Source of the DNA: an uncultured Ectothiorhodospiraceae bacterium
GTDB lineage: Bacteria; Pseudomonadota; Gammaproteobacteria; XJ16; Halofilaceae
DNA: 64,000 nucleotides
Direction: 5' to 3'
Assembly: GCA_913055615.1 (NCBI GenBank)
Contig: CAJXKK010000006.1
Coordinates: 1 to 64,000, forward strand
The notes beneath the pieces are model-generated. The model had not been told where the DNA came from and made no database searches. It saw only the letters and a program-made list of their open reading frames with translations. Below, piece after piece: positions 9,629 to 17,357 of this stretch; the first letter of the stretch is position 1; each line of letters starts with the position of its first letter. Position numbers and translations under genes: made by a program.

Positions 9629-10189
9629 ATGCCCCGCATGAAAGATAACGCGTCGTCGGATACGACAGTCGCCGCCGCAATGTCTCCTTCGGGGACGGCG
9701 AGCGTAACCTCGAAGAAGACCGCGTCCAAGAAGAAGTCTTCGGGTCGCAAGAAAGCCGCCTCGAAGAAGAAATCCTCCGGCAAGAAGGCCGCTTCGAAGA
9801 AGAAAGCGGGTTCGAAGAAGAAGGCCGCCTCGAAGAAGAAGGCGGGCTCCAAGAAGAAGTCTTCGGCAACCGCAATATCCCAGCGACTGCGCGAGCAGGT
9901 CCGCGAACTCAAGGCCGAACTCAAGCAGACGGCCGACGAGTTGAAGGACGCGCAGAAGCGGGAAGCGGCCCTGCGCAAGCTCAACGAGAAGCGCGACAAG
10001 GCGATGGCTCAGGCCGCCTCGAAGTTCGAGCGGTCGGAACTCGCGCGGATCGACAAGCTGGGCACTTCGAAGAAGCGTCGTTCGAAGAAGAAGGCGGCTT
10101 CGAAGAAAAAGGCCGGCTCGACGAAGAAAGCGGCCAGCAAAAAGCGCGCCAGCAAGAAGAAAGCCAGCAGCGGTACCGCATCGACCTGA
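9629..10189 (+). CDS. Lysine/alanine/serine-rich histone-H1-like protein
   Basis: A 186-residue very basic protein made of three parts. Residues about 25-75 are a run of SKKKA-type repeats; residues about 80-140 are a charged, heptad-like helix (QRLREQVRELKAELKQTADE and onward) that should form a coiled coil; the C-terminus returns to KKKAASKKKAGSTKKAASKK-type repeats. Such tails resemble histone H1-like and AlgP-like proteins that bind DNA through lysines. The start at 9629 gives MPRMKDNAS and leaves out ten improbable residues. The DNA repeats show a matching 15-18 bp period, so copy number may vary between strains. DNA binding is inferred from composition. Confidence 0.75.
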   Translation: MPRMKDNASSDTTVAAAMSPSGTASVTSKKTASKKKSSGRKKAASKKKSSGKKAASKKKAGSKKKAASKKKAGSKKKSSATAISQRLREQVRELKAELKQTADELKDAQKREAALRKLNEKRDKAMAQAASKFERSELARIDKLGTSKKRRSKKKAASKKKAGSTKKAASKKRASKKKASSGTAST

Positions 10190-10213
10190 TATGGGGGGTT
10201 GAGTGGTGTATCC

Positions 10214-10239
10214 ATGGGGCGGCCTGCGGGCCGCCCCAT
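10214..10239 (+). terminator. Hairpin after the lysine-rich gene
   Basis: An 11-bp perfect stem (ATGGGGCGGCC and its complement) with a 4-base loop begins 24 bp after the stop codon. There is no U-rich tail, so it may act as a processing or partial termination signal. Confidence 0.5.
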
Positions 10240-10376
10240 CCGTTTGCGGGCCGTGTCAGGTGCCCGTGAGCTGAGTTCCCGAGGCGCTCACGCGGTGGTT
10301 CACAGCCGCTTTTACCGCTTCCCTTCCATCGGCCGGCGGGCGCACGGCCGGTCAGCCGTTGTACACTGCGCACACC

Positions 10377-11309
10377 ATGATTGGCGACGCCGAAAATCGC
10401 AGCAGCGGTCCCGCGGATACCGATACGGCGACCATCGACGCGTTCCTCGACGGCCTCTGGATGGAGCGCGGCCTCAGCGCGAATACCCTGAGCGCCTATG
10501 GCACCGATCTGCGTAGCCTCGCGGGCTGGCTCGCCGCGCATGACCGGACCCTCCACGGTGCCCGCCGACAGGACCTGCAGGCGTATGTAGCGGATCGGAT
10601 TGCCGACGGCATGCGCTGGCGCAGCATCCGGCGCATGCTGTCGACCATCAAGCGCTTCTACCGGTTCCAGGTCCGTTCGGGACGCATGGCGGAAGACCCG
10701 AGCGCGCGTATCGACACGCCCCGTCTGGGGCGGTCACTGCCCGACTCCCTTTCCGAGAGCGAGGTCAACGCACTGTTGTCCGCACCCGATAACGGGACCG
10801 ACCGGGGACTGCGCGATCGCGCGATGCTCGAGCTGCTGTATGCCAGCGGTCTGCGCGTGAGCGAACTGGTCGGCCTGCGGGCGGGCTCGCTCAATCGCAC
10901 GCACGGTGTACTGCGCCTGCGCGGCAAGGGCGACAAGGAGCGGCTGGTGCCGGTCGGGGAGGAGGCGCTGGACTGGATCAATCGCTATCTTGAAACGGCC
11001 AGGCCGGCTCTTCTGAAAGGCTGCAATGATACCGATGCGCTGTTCGTTACGACCCGTGGTGGTGCGATGACCCGCCAGGCGTTCTGGTATATTGTTAAAC
11101 GCTATGCGAAACAGGTTGGTATCGAACGACCGCTGTCTCCGCATACGCTGCGACATGCCTTTGCGACGCACCTGCTGAATCATGGGGCGGATCTGCGGGC
11201 GGTCCAGATGCTGCTCGGACACAGCGATCTGTCGACTACGCAGATCTATACCCATGTCGCACGGGCACGGCTACAGGAGGTGCACGCGCGCCACCACCCG
11301 CGGGGCTGA
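10377..11309 (+). CDS. xerD: Tyrosine recombinase XerD
   Basis: Site-specific recombinase that with XerC resolves chromosome dimers at dif during division, under FtsK control. The 310-residue protein has the N-terminal SAM-like core-binding domain and a C-terminal catalytic domain with the full set of residues: Arg160 (SGLRVSEL), Lys184, His256 and Arg259 (HTLRHAFATH), His282 (LLGHSD) and Tyr291 (TTQIYTHV). The order xerD-dsbC is conserved in gammaproteobacteria, which favours XerD over XerC. The ATG at 10377 is preferred over one 18 bases upstream. Confidence 0.92.
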   Translation: MIGDAENRSSGPADTDTATIDAFLDGLWMERGLSANTLSAYGTDLRSLAGWLAAHDRTLHGARRQDLQAYVADRIADGMRWRSIRRMLSTIKRFYRFQVRSGRMAEDPSARIDTPRLGRSLPDSLSESEVNALLSAPDNGTDRGLRDRAMLELLYASGLRVSELVGLRAGSLNRTHGVLRLRGKGDKERLVPVGEEALDWINRYLETARPALLKGCNDTDALFVTTRGGAMTRQAFWYIVKRYAKQVGIERPLSPHTLRHAFATHLLNHGADLRAVQMLLGHSDLSTTQIYTHVARARLQEVHARHHPRG

Positions 11310-11408
11310 TATCCTCCATTGTCGCGTTGTCTGAACCCCGATCCATGATCGCTGTCGAAGAGCCCGATGATCGGCGCGATCGCCCGTTTACTCTGGAGTC
11401 CCTTGTCC

Positions 11409-12239
11409 ATGCCGTTGAAAACCACGCTGTTCGCCGCCGTCTGTCTGTTGGCGCTGGCCCCGATCGCCTGTACGGCGGAAGAAAACGCCGATGCGGGCGA
11501 TTCCGGCACATCCACGTCGAATGATTCCGCCTCGAGCGCCACGATGGATGGTGATGCGGGCGCCAGCGCTGACACGAGGGAAAGCCTGCGTTCGCGACTC
11601 AAGGAGGCGCGTCCGCAACTCGATATCTCCTCGATCCGGGATACGCCCGTGTCGGGGATCTACGAGGTCATATCCGGTGGCGGCGTGTATTACGTGAGCG
11701 CCGATGCGCGTTATCTGTTCAGCGGCGATCTGATCAACCTGGAGGAGGGCCGGAATCTCACGGATGACCGCCGGGCCGACCTCGCGCATGAGGTCGTGGG
11801 CGAACTCGACCGCAGCGATATGGTCGTATTCGAACCGAGCAACGGCCCCGCGGAGAATCACCTGACGGTGTTCACGGATCACACCTGCCCATATTGTCAG
11901 CGTCTGCACGAGGATGTCCTGACGATGGTGCAGGACCATCCGGTCGAGGTGCGTTACGCCATGTTCCCGCGGGCGGGGGGCGATTCCTCGGCGGCCGACA
12001 CGATGCGCGATATCTGGTGCGCGGACGACCCGGCCGGCGCGATGACCGCGGCCAAGGCGGGACGCAGCGTGCCGTCGAGTGGATCGGATTGCAGCACGCC
12101 GCTTGATGCGCACCTGCAGGCCGCCAAGGCAATCGGCGTCCGCGGCACGCCCTATATCGTCGTCGGCGACGACGGCCCGATCGTGCCGGGCTATCGCCCG
12201 CAGAAAGAGCTGCTGTCGATGATGGGGGTTTTCGAGTAA
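11409..12239 (+). CDS. dsbC: DsbC-like periplasmic disulfide isomerase
   Basis: Thiol:disulfide interchange protein that reshuffles wrong disulfides in the periplasm. The 276-residue product has an export signal ending LALAPIAC, then an extended Ser/Asp/Ala linker (about residues 23-55), a DsbC dimerisation domain (IYEVISGGGVYYVSADARYL) and a thioredoxin fold with active site CPYC at 160-163 and cis-proline in RGTPYIVV. DsbC proteins more often carry CGYC, so the motif is a variant. Cys21 in the signal could be a lipidation site, although Pro at -3 is unusual. It follows xerD at 100 bp, the usual order. Confidence 0.88.
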   Translation: MPLKTTLFAAVCLLALAPIACTAEENADAGDSGTSTSNDSASSATMDGDAGASADTRESLRSRLKEARPQLDISSIRDTPVSGIYEVISGGGVYYVSADARYLFSGDLINLEEGRNLTDDRRADLAHEVVGELDRSDMVVFEPSNGPAENHLTVFTDHTCPYCQRLHEDVLTMVQDHPVEVRYAMFPRAGGDSSAADTMRDIWCADDPAGAMTAAKAGRSVPSSGSDCSTPLDAHLQAAKAIGVRGTPYIVVGDDGPIVPGYRPQKELLSMMGVFE

Positions 12240-12565
12240 TCCCTGTTCTTCGGGCGGTGGTTGACCAGTAGACGATATCGGGCCTGGATCGGGTTCTCGC
12301 CATGGCGGGGAGTACGCCAAGGCACGCAAAGAAGGCAATGAAGACGACGACCGTTTGTCCTCGTGGCGTCTCTCGCCATCGCCGACTGTATGCCGGCTTG
12401 CGACCAAAGGGAGCCAGCCGGCAGCCTCGGCAATCGTAAGCGTGTCTTCGCCGAAGGTGACTGCGCGCACGCATCAGCACGGCATTGATCGATATTCGCG
12501 GTCAGGGGTTTGATGAGGATTCTGGACCCGAGGGGTCCTTGCGCGGTTCGCGGGCAAGCCCGCTC
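12240..12565. other. Intergenic region with palindromic repeats, no gene
   Basis: The 326 bases between the converging dsbC-like and PepSY genes contain no reading frame with coding character. They hold the REP-like hairpin at 12392-12422 and end in another at 12547. Confidence 0.6.
12392..12422 (-). repeat. REP-like hairpin, family 1
   Basis: A 31-bp unit with 7-bp palindromic ends (GCCGGCT / AGCCGGC) around TGCGACCAAAGGGAGCC. Its reverse complement recurs almost unchanged at 58988-59018, showing it is a dispersed repeat and not a chance hairpin. Confidence 0.75.
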
Positions 12566-12573
12566 TTACGAAG
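12547..12573. repeat. REP-like hairpin overlapping a stop codon
   Basis: TCGCGGGCAAGCCCGCTC followed by TTACGAA forms a short GC stem. It closely matches the core of repeated extragenic palindromes known from Pseudomonas. It covers the stop codon of the neighbouring PepSY gene and may protect its transcript end. Confidence 0.5.
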
Positions 12574-13705
12574 GGCGATCGAGCCTCTTCGCCCGCCGTC
12601 TGTTCGCCGCATCGCGCTTATGGCGCCAGATCAGGAATCCGGTGACCAGCAGCGCAAGCGGCAACAGGCCCGTTACGAACACGACCAGCCGCCCGATCAG
12701 CCCGAACGCCTCGCCGTTATGCAGCGGCAACTGCCAGTCCAGAAACCGATCCGCGGCCGTCATCCCGGCCCAGGTCCGGGTCGCGCGCACCTCGCCGGTA
12801 TGGCGGTCCACGCGCACGTAGGATCGGCCAGCGCTGTCGCGCGGATGGGCCGGCTCGCTCAGGGCCACGCGGTACGTCCCGGCCTCGGGACGTGGGAGGC
12901 CGATACCCGTTACGGTGGCGCCCGGCAGGCGGTTGCGCGCGATCCCGACGGCCGTGTCCACATCGATATCGCCCGAGTCAGAGGCGCCGTTCGACGCGAT
13001 CGTGCCGATCCGTGGCGTAATAGGGCTGACGAGCTCGACCGCCGGTTCGGTGTAATCCGGCAGCGCCATAAAGATGCCGGTCGCGCTAATCACCAGCAGC
13101 AGCGCAACGCCGTAGATTCCGCTCACGCGATGCAGATCGAAATCCCGCCGCTCGGGTCGCGCACCCCTGCGAACGGTCAGCCCAGTCCGCCAGTGGCGTT
13201 TGCGCGGCCACCACAGATACAGACCGGATCCCAGCGACAACAGCATCAGCACACCCCCGATCCCGACCACCGTCTGGCCGCCGGCGCCGAGCTGCAGCTG
13301 GAAATGCAGGTCGTATATAAAGCGCAGCAATCCGGCATCGCCGGCGCGTGAGCCGAGGATTTCGCCGGTCGCGGGATCGACCGCCACGAGTCGGCCGAAT
13401 CGGTCATCGGGCGGTCCGCCGTACGCGCGGAACACATCGCGGGCATCACTGGGCCACGACAGCCACGCCACTTGTTGCCCTGCGGGCAGGGCCTCCTCCG
13501 CGGCGGCGATCGCCGTGCCCGGACCCAGCACGCTCGACTCGGCGCCGGAGGCGAGCATCGAGGGGTGCAGCACGGCATCGAGTTCGTGGTCGAACACGAG
13601 TACGCTGCCGGTCAGCCCGAGCAGGGCAAAGACCGCGCCGGCGCTGAGACCCAGCCACAGATGCAGGCGTACCCACCAGGCGCGTGCGCGGTTCCGCTGT
13701 GCCAT
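12566..13705 (-). CDS. PepSY-associated membrane protein
   Basis: A 379-residue inner-membrane protein of the PepSY_TM (PiuB-like) family, linked to iron or siderophore reduction in several bacteria. It has four membrane segments: near residues 12-35 (WWVRLHLWLGLSAGAVFALL), 150-170, 200-220 and 340-365, with periplasmic PepSY domains between. Conserved His residues in RLHLWLG, FIYDLHFQ, DLHRVSGIYG and WQLPLHNGE could ligate haem. The start at 13705 gives MAQRNRARAWW. No siderophore receptor lies next to it, so the substrate stays open. Confidence 0.85.
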   Translation of the reverse strand: MAQRNRARAWWVRLHLWLGLSAGAVFALLGLTGSVLVFDHELDAVLHPSMLASGAESSVLGPGTAIAAAEEALPAGQQVAWLSWPSDARDVFRAYGGPPDDRFGRLVAVDPATGEILGSRAGDAGLLRFIYDLHFQLQLGAGGQTVVGIGGVLMLLSLGSGLYLWWPRKRHWRTGLTVRRGARPERRDFDLHRVSGIYGVALLLVISATGIFMALPDYTEPAVELVSPITPRIGTIASNGASDSGDIDVDTAVGIARNRLPGATVTGIGLPRPEAGTYRVALSEPAHPRDSAGRSYVRVDRHTGEVRATRTWAGMTAADRFLDWQLPLHNGEAFGLIGRLVVFVTGLLPLALLVTGFLIWRHKRDAANRRRAKRLDRPS

Positions 13706-13825
13706 GTGCACCTGTACTCCGGCGGGTCCACTGGATCGGGCCGACACGTAACGGCCCCGGGTCGGTTACAATATCCTGGGTCTACCAGCCAGAAAACCAC
13801 CGCATATGGAGTCTCGACCGATCCC

Positions 13826-15721
13826 ATGACCACAGCCGCCTACGACTCGTCCGCGATCGAGGTCCTCTCCGGCCTCGAGCCCGTGCGCAAGCGCCCGGGC
13901 ATGTATACCGACACCATGAGACCGAATCACCTCGCCCAGGAGGTGATCGACAATGCCGTCGATGAGGCGCTCGCCGGCCACGCCAAACGCATCGATGTGA
14001 CCCTCGGCGCCGACGGCTCGATCGAGGTCATCGACGATGGTCGTGGCATGCCGGTGGATAACCACCCGCAACTGAAAAAACCCGGTGTCGAGGTCATCCT
14101 CACCACGCTGCACTCGGGCGGCAAGTTCTCCGAGGGCCATTACCGCTTCTCGGGCGGCCTGCACGGCGTTGGCGTCTCCGTGGTCAACGGTCTCTCGCGC
14201 CATCTCGAGATCGCGGTGAAGCGTGGCGGCAAGGAATACGCCATGTCCTTCGCCGGCGGCGAGAAGAAGACCGAGCTCGAGGTCGTCGGCAAAGTCGGCC
14301 AGCGCAACACCGGCACGCGCCTGAAGTTCCTGCCGGATGCGAAATACTTCGACAGCGTCAAGTTCAACAGGCAACGCCTGACCCAGCTCCTGCGCGCCAA
14401 GGCTGTGCTTTGCCCGGGCCTGCTCGTCACCTGGCACGATGAAGCGGCGCAGGAAAAGACCGAGTGGCAGTACGAAGACGGCATGGCCGACTACCTGGTC
14501 CAGGCCGTCAGCGGCTACCCGCGTACGCCCGAGCAGCCCTTCGTCGGCCACATGACGGGCGAGCACGAGGCCGCGGACTGGGCCGTGACCTGGCTGCCGG
14601 ATGGCGGTGAGGGCTTCAGCGAGAGCTACGTGAATCTGGTGCCGACACCCGCCGGCGGTGCCCACGTGAACGGCATGCGCAGCGGCCTCACCGAGGCCCT
14701 GCGCGAATTCGCCGATCGGCGCGGGCTGCTGCCACGGGGCGTGAAGATCACCGCTGACGACGTCGGCGAGAACGCGAGCTGGGTCCTGTCGGTGAAACTG
14801 CAGGATCCGCAGTTCGCCGGCCAGACCAAGGAAAAGCTCTCTTCACGTTCCTGCCAGGCGTTCGTCTCCGGTGTCGTCAGCGATCACTTCGAGCAGTGGC
14901 TCAACCGCCATCCGCAGTCCGGCGATGCGCTCGCCCAGCTCGCGGTCAGTACCGCCCAGAGCCGCCAGCAAAAGGCGCGCAAGGTCCAGCGCAAGAAGGT
15001 CGCCAGCGGCCCCGCGCTGCCCGGCAAACTCGCTGACTGCACCAGCCAGGACGTCAGCCGCACCGAACTCTTTCTGGTCGAGGGCGACTCCGCAGGCGGC
15101 TCCGCCAAGCAGGCACGCGACCGCGAGTTCCAGGCCGTCATGCCGCTCAGAGGCAAGATCATGAACACCTGGGAGATCAAGCCCGAAGAGGTTTTCGGCA
15201 GCCAGGAAGTGCACGACATCACCGTCGCCCTCGGCGTCGACCCGGGCAACGCGGATCTCAGCAAGTTGCGCTACAACAAGCTCTGCATCCTGGCGGACGC
15301 GGATTCGGATGGCGCCCATATCGCGACGCTGCTGTGCGCCCTGTTCGTGCGCCACTTCCGCCCCCTCGTCGCCGCCGGCCACGTCTACGTCGCCATGCCG
15401 CCGCTGTATCGTATCGACATCGGCAAGAACATCTACTACGCCATCGACGACGAGGAGAAAGACGGGGTCCTGGATCGCATCGCCGCCGAGAAACAGAAAG
15501 GCAAACCCCAGGTCACCCGCTTCAAGGGCCTCGGCGAAATGGACCCGCTCCAGCTCCGCGAGACAACCATGGCCCCCGACACCCGCCGCCTCGTCCAACT
15601 CACCGTCGAAGACGGCGACGACACCAACACCCTGCTCGACATGATGCTCGGCAAAAAACGCGTCGCCGATCGCCGCGCCTGGCTGGAACAACGCGGCAAC
15701 CTGGCGGAGATCCTGGGGTGA
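13826..15721 (+). CDS. parE: DNA topoisomerase IV subunit B
   Basis: ATPase subunit of topoisomerase IV, which decatenates daughter chromosomes. The 631-residue length, typical of ParE and shorter than GyrB, and the nearby parC support ParE. Visible features are the GHKL ATP site (DNAVDEALAGHAKRIDV, GRGMPVD, GGLHGVGVSVVN), the transducer lysine region and a Toprim domain with FLVEGDSAGGSAKQARDREF and LADADSDGAHI. The ATG at 13826 gives MTTAAYDSSAIEVLSGLEPV, the expected N-terminus. A TACAAT box at 13767 may be its promoter. Confidence 0.95.
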   Translation: MTTAAYDSSAIEVLSGLEPVRKRPGMYTDTMRPNHLAQEVIDNAVDEALAGHAKRIDVTLGADGSIEVIDDGRGMPVDNHPQLKKPGVEVILTTLHSGGKFSEGHYRFSGGLHGVGVSVVNGLSRHLEIAVKRGGKEYAMSFAGGEKKTELEVVGKVGQRNTGTRLKFLPDAKYFDSVKFNRQRLTQLLRAKAVLCPGLLVTWHDEAAQEKTEWQYEDGMADYLVQAVSGYPRTPEQPFVGHMTGEHEAADWAVTWLPDGGEGFSESYVNLVPTPAGGAHVNGMRSGLTEALREFADRRGLLPRGVKITADDVGENASWVLSVKLQDPQFAGQTKEKLSSRSCQAFVSGVVSDHFEQWLNRHPQSGDALAQLAVSTAQSRQQKARKVQRKKVASGPALPGKLADCTSQDVSRTELFLVEGDSAGGSAKQARDREFQAVMPLRGKIMNTWEIKPEEVFGSQEVHDITVALGVDPGNADLSKLRYNKLCILADADSDGAHIATLLCALFVRHFRPLVAAGHVYVAMPPLYRIDIGKNIYYAIDDEEKDGVLDRIAAEKQKGKPQVTRFKGLGEMDPLQLRETTMAPDTRRLVQLTVEDGDDTNTLLDMMLGKKRVADRRAWLEQRGNLAEILG

Positions 15722-15743
15722 TCCATAGTATCGAGGTGAGACG

Positions 15744-15777
15744 GGAACCACAGATGGACACGGATGAACACAGATGA
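15744..15777 (+). repeat. Decamer repeat, left flank of the GxxExxY gene
   Basis: GGAACCACAGATGGACACGG continuing to 15777. It is a near-exact inverted match of the copy at 16181-16214, and it begins 22 bp after the parE stop. Confidence 0.9.
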
Positions 15778-15810
15778 GGGACGCACTGCTACAGGGAGAG
15801 GTGAGCGACA

Positions 15811-16176
15811 ATGGATGTCTGCAAGGACGAAACCCGGCAGATCATTTCGTGTGCTCACGAAGTGCTGAACACGCTTGGGCACGGGTTGTTGGAGAAGCCT
15901 TACGAGAATGCACTGGTTCGCGAATTCGGGTTGCGGGAGCTACCGTATCGTCAGCAGCCCAGATATCCCGTTGAGTACAAGAATTGTCGTGTTGGAGAGT
16001 TCGTGCCGGATCTTGTCGTCTTTCAGCGCGTGATCGTGGATACCAAGGTGGTCGACCGAATCGGAGATCCGGAAGCGGGGCAGATGCTCAACTACCTTCG
16101 CATCACAGGGTTGCGCCTCGGCCTGATACTCAATTTCCGCCGCCCGCGGCTGGATTGCCGGCGAATCGCCCTATGA
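15811..16176 (+). CDS. GxxExxY protein (PD-(D/E)XK nuclease-like)
   Basis: A 121-residue protein of the GxxExxY family, which is related to the PD-(D/E)XK nuclease superfamily. The name motif is at residues 25-31 in GHGLLEKPYENAL. A nuclease-like core follows: GEFVPDLVVFQRVIVDTKVV, with Asp67 and D-T-K at 77-79, where relatives usually show E-x-K. A good ribosome site (GGGAGAGG) precedes the ATG. The gene is enclosed by inverted copies of the decamer repeat, only 33 and 4 bp away. Activity is not proven for this family; cleavage of nucleic acid is an inference from fold. Confidence 0.88.
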   Translation: MDVCKDETRQIISCAHEVLNTLGHGLLEKPYENALVREFGLRELPYRQQPRYPVEYKNCRVGEFVPDLVVFQRVIVDTKVVDRIGDPEAGQMLNYLRITGLRLGLILNFRRPRLDCRRIAL

Positions 16177-16180
16177 CGCA

Positions 16181-16214
16181 TTATCTGTGTTCATCTGTGT
16201 CCATCTGTGGTTCT
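16181..16214 (-). repeat. Decamer repeat, right flank of the GxxExxY gene
   Basis: On the minus strand it reads AGAACCACAGATGGACACAG and continues, matching the left flank at all but about three positions. It ends 14 bp before the start codon of the 5'-nucleotidase gene and must lie in that gene's leader. Confidence 0.9.
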
Positions 16215-16228
16215 ACAGGAGCCCGAAA

Positions 16229-17161
16229 ATGGCGGTAGACCTCAGCCAATACCTCGTCGTAGGGATCTCTTCCAGAGCCCTGTTCGATCTTTCGGACGAG
16301 GATCATCTGTTCAATACGCAGGGTCTCGAAGCTTACCGGCAGTATCAGCTCGACCATGAGGCGGATATCCTCCCGCCGGGCACCGGCTTCCCGCTGGTCA
16401 AGGCCCTGCTGCGGCTGAACACGCTGGAGCCCGAGCGCCGGCGGGTGGAGGTGGTGATCATGTCGCGCAACTCGTCCGAGACGAGTCTGCGCATCTTCAA
16501 CTCGATCAACCACTACGGCCTCGACATCTCGCGCGCGGCCCTCACTGGCGGCAACCCGCTGGCGGCCTATCTGCACGCCTTCGACGTCGACCTATTCCTC
16601 TCCCAGGACCCGGCGGATGTCGAGCGCGGCCTCACCTCGGGTGTCGCCTCGGCGCTGCTGTACTCGGTGCCGACTGAGCCCTACGAAGAGATCGAAGAGA
16701 TCCGCATCGCCTTCGATGGCGATTCCGTCCTGTTCTCCGACGAAGCCGACCGCGTCTATCGCGAGCACGGCCTCGAGGCCTTCCAGGCCCACGAGATCGA
16801 ACACGCGCGCCGCCCGTTGCCCGAAGGCCCGTTCGCCAAGCTGCTCAAGAGCCTCGCGGATGTCCGCAAGAGCGCGGACCCCAACAGCCCGAGCATCCGC
16901 ACCGCGCTCGTCACCGCCCGCAACAGCCCGGCCCACGAGCGCGTCATCCGCACGCTGATGGAGTGGGGCGTGTCGGTCGACGAGACCTTCTTCCTCGGCG
17001 GCATGGCCAAACGCAACGTCCTGCGCGCCTTCCGCCCCCACATGTACTTCGACGACCAGCCCCGCCACTGCGACGAGGCCGCCGGCGGCGTCCCCACCGG
17101 CCGCGTCCCCAACATCGACGACCCCGAAGCCGAGGGCATCGACGGAGGGTACAACGAGTGA
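16229..17161 (+). CDS. Cytosolic 5'-nucleotidase (PF06189 type)
   Basis: A 310-residue protein of the cytosolic 5'-nucleotidase family that dephosphorylates nucleoside monophosphates. It starts MAVDLSQYLVVGISSRALFD, with a central ALTGGNPLAAYLHAFDVDLF, an acidic IRIAFDGDSVLFSDEADRVY resembling the HAD Asp motif, and a C-terminal FLGGMAKRNVLRAFRPHMYF with FDDQ. Usual length for the family. It sits between parE and parC, separated from each by decamer repeats, so its tie to topoisomerase IV looks positional rather than functional. Confidence 0.88.
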   Translation: MAVDLSQYLVVGISSRALFDLSDEDHLFNTQGLEAYRQYQLDHEADILPPGTGFPLVKALLRLNTLEPERRRVEVVIMSRNSSETSLRIFNSINHYGLDISRAALTGGNPLAAYLHAFDVDLFLSQDPADVERGLTSGVASALLYSVPTEPYEEIEEIRIAFDGDSVLFSDEADRVYREHGLEAFQAHEIEHARRPLPEGPFAKLLKSLADVRKSADPNSPSIRTALVTARNSPAHERVIRTLMEWGVSVDETFFLGGMAKRNVLRAFRPHMYFDDQPRHCDEAAGGVPTGRVPNIDDPEAEGIDGGYNE

Positions 17162-17180
17162 AGGCGCTGGATCGCAAACA

Positions 17181-17213
17181 GGAACCACAAATGGACACAG
17201 ATGAACACAGATT
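17181..17213 (+). repeat. Decamer repeat, left member of an empty pair
   Basis: GGAACCACAAATGGACACAG continuing to 17213. It begins 20 bp after the stop of the 5'-nucleotidase gene and faces the copy at 17292-17328. The 78 bp between them have no reading frame with gene character. Confidence 0.85.
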
Positions 17214-17291
17214 GATCGGGTCTGCTTCCAGTCAGTATGAACGACGATCCGGGTCGCTTGTTCGTGCGCGTTCGCGCAGCCTCCTCAGTGG

Positions 17292-17328
17292 TTTTTATCT
17301 GTGTCCATCTGTGTCCATCTGTGGTTCC
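17292..17328 (-). repeat. Decamer repeat, right member of an empty pair
   Basis: On the minus strand GGAACCACAGATGGACACAG, then a second GACACAG unit. It ends 30 bp before the parC start codon. Confidence 0.85.
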
Positions 17329-17357
17329 CGAACCGAATCGGAAGAAAACACGACCCC

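Noticed and set aside
9700-10160. Short regular DNA repeats resembling an array
   Set aside because: They are the codons of SKKKA peptide repeats in an open frame, without unique spacers; not CRISPR.
10377-11309. Integrase of a genomic island
   Set aside because: Sequence and the neighbouring dsbC-type gene identify the housekeeping XerD; no attachment sites or cargo boundaries seen.
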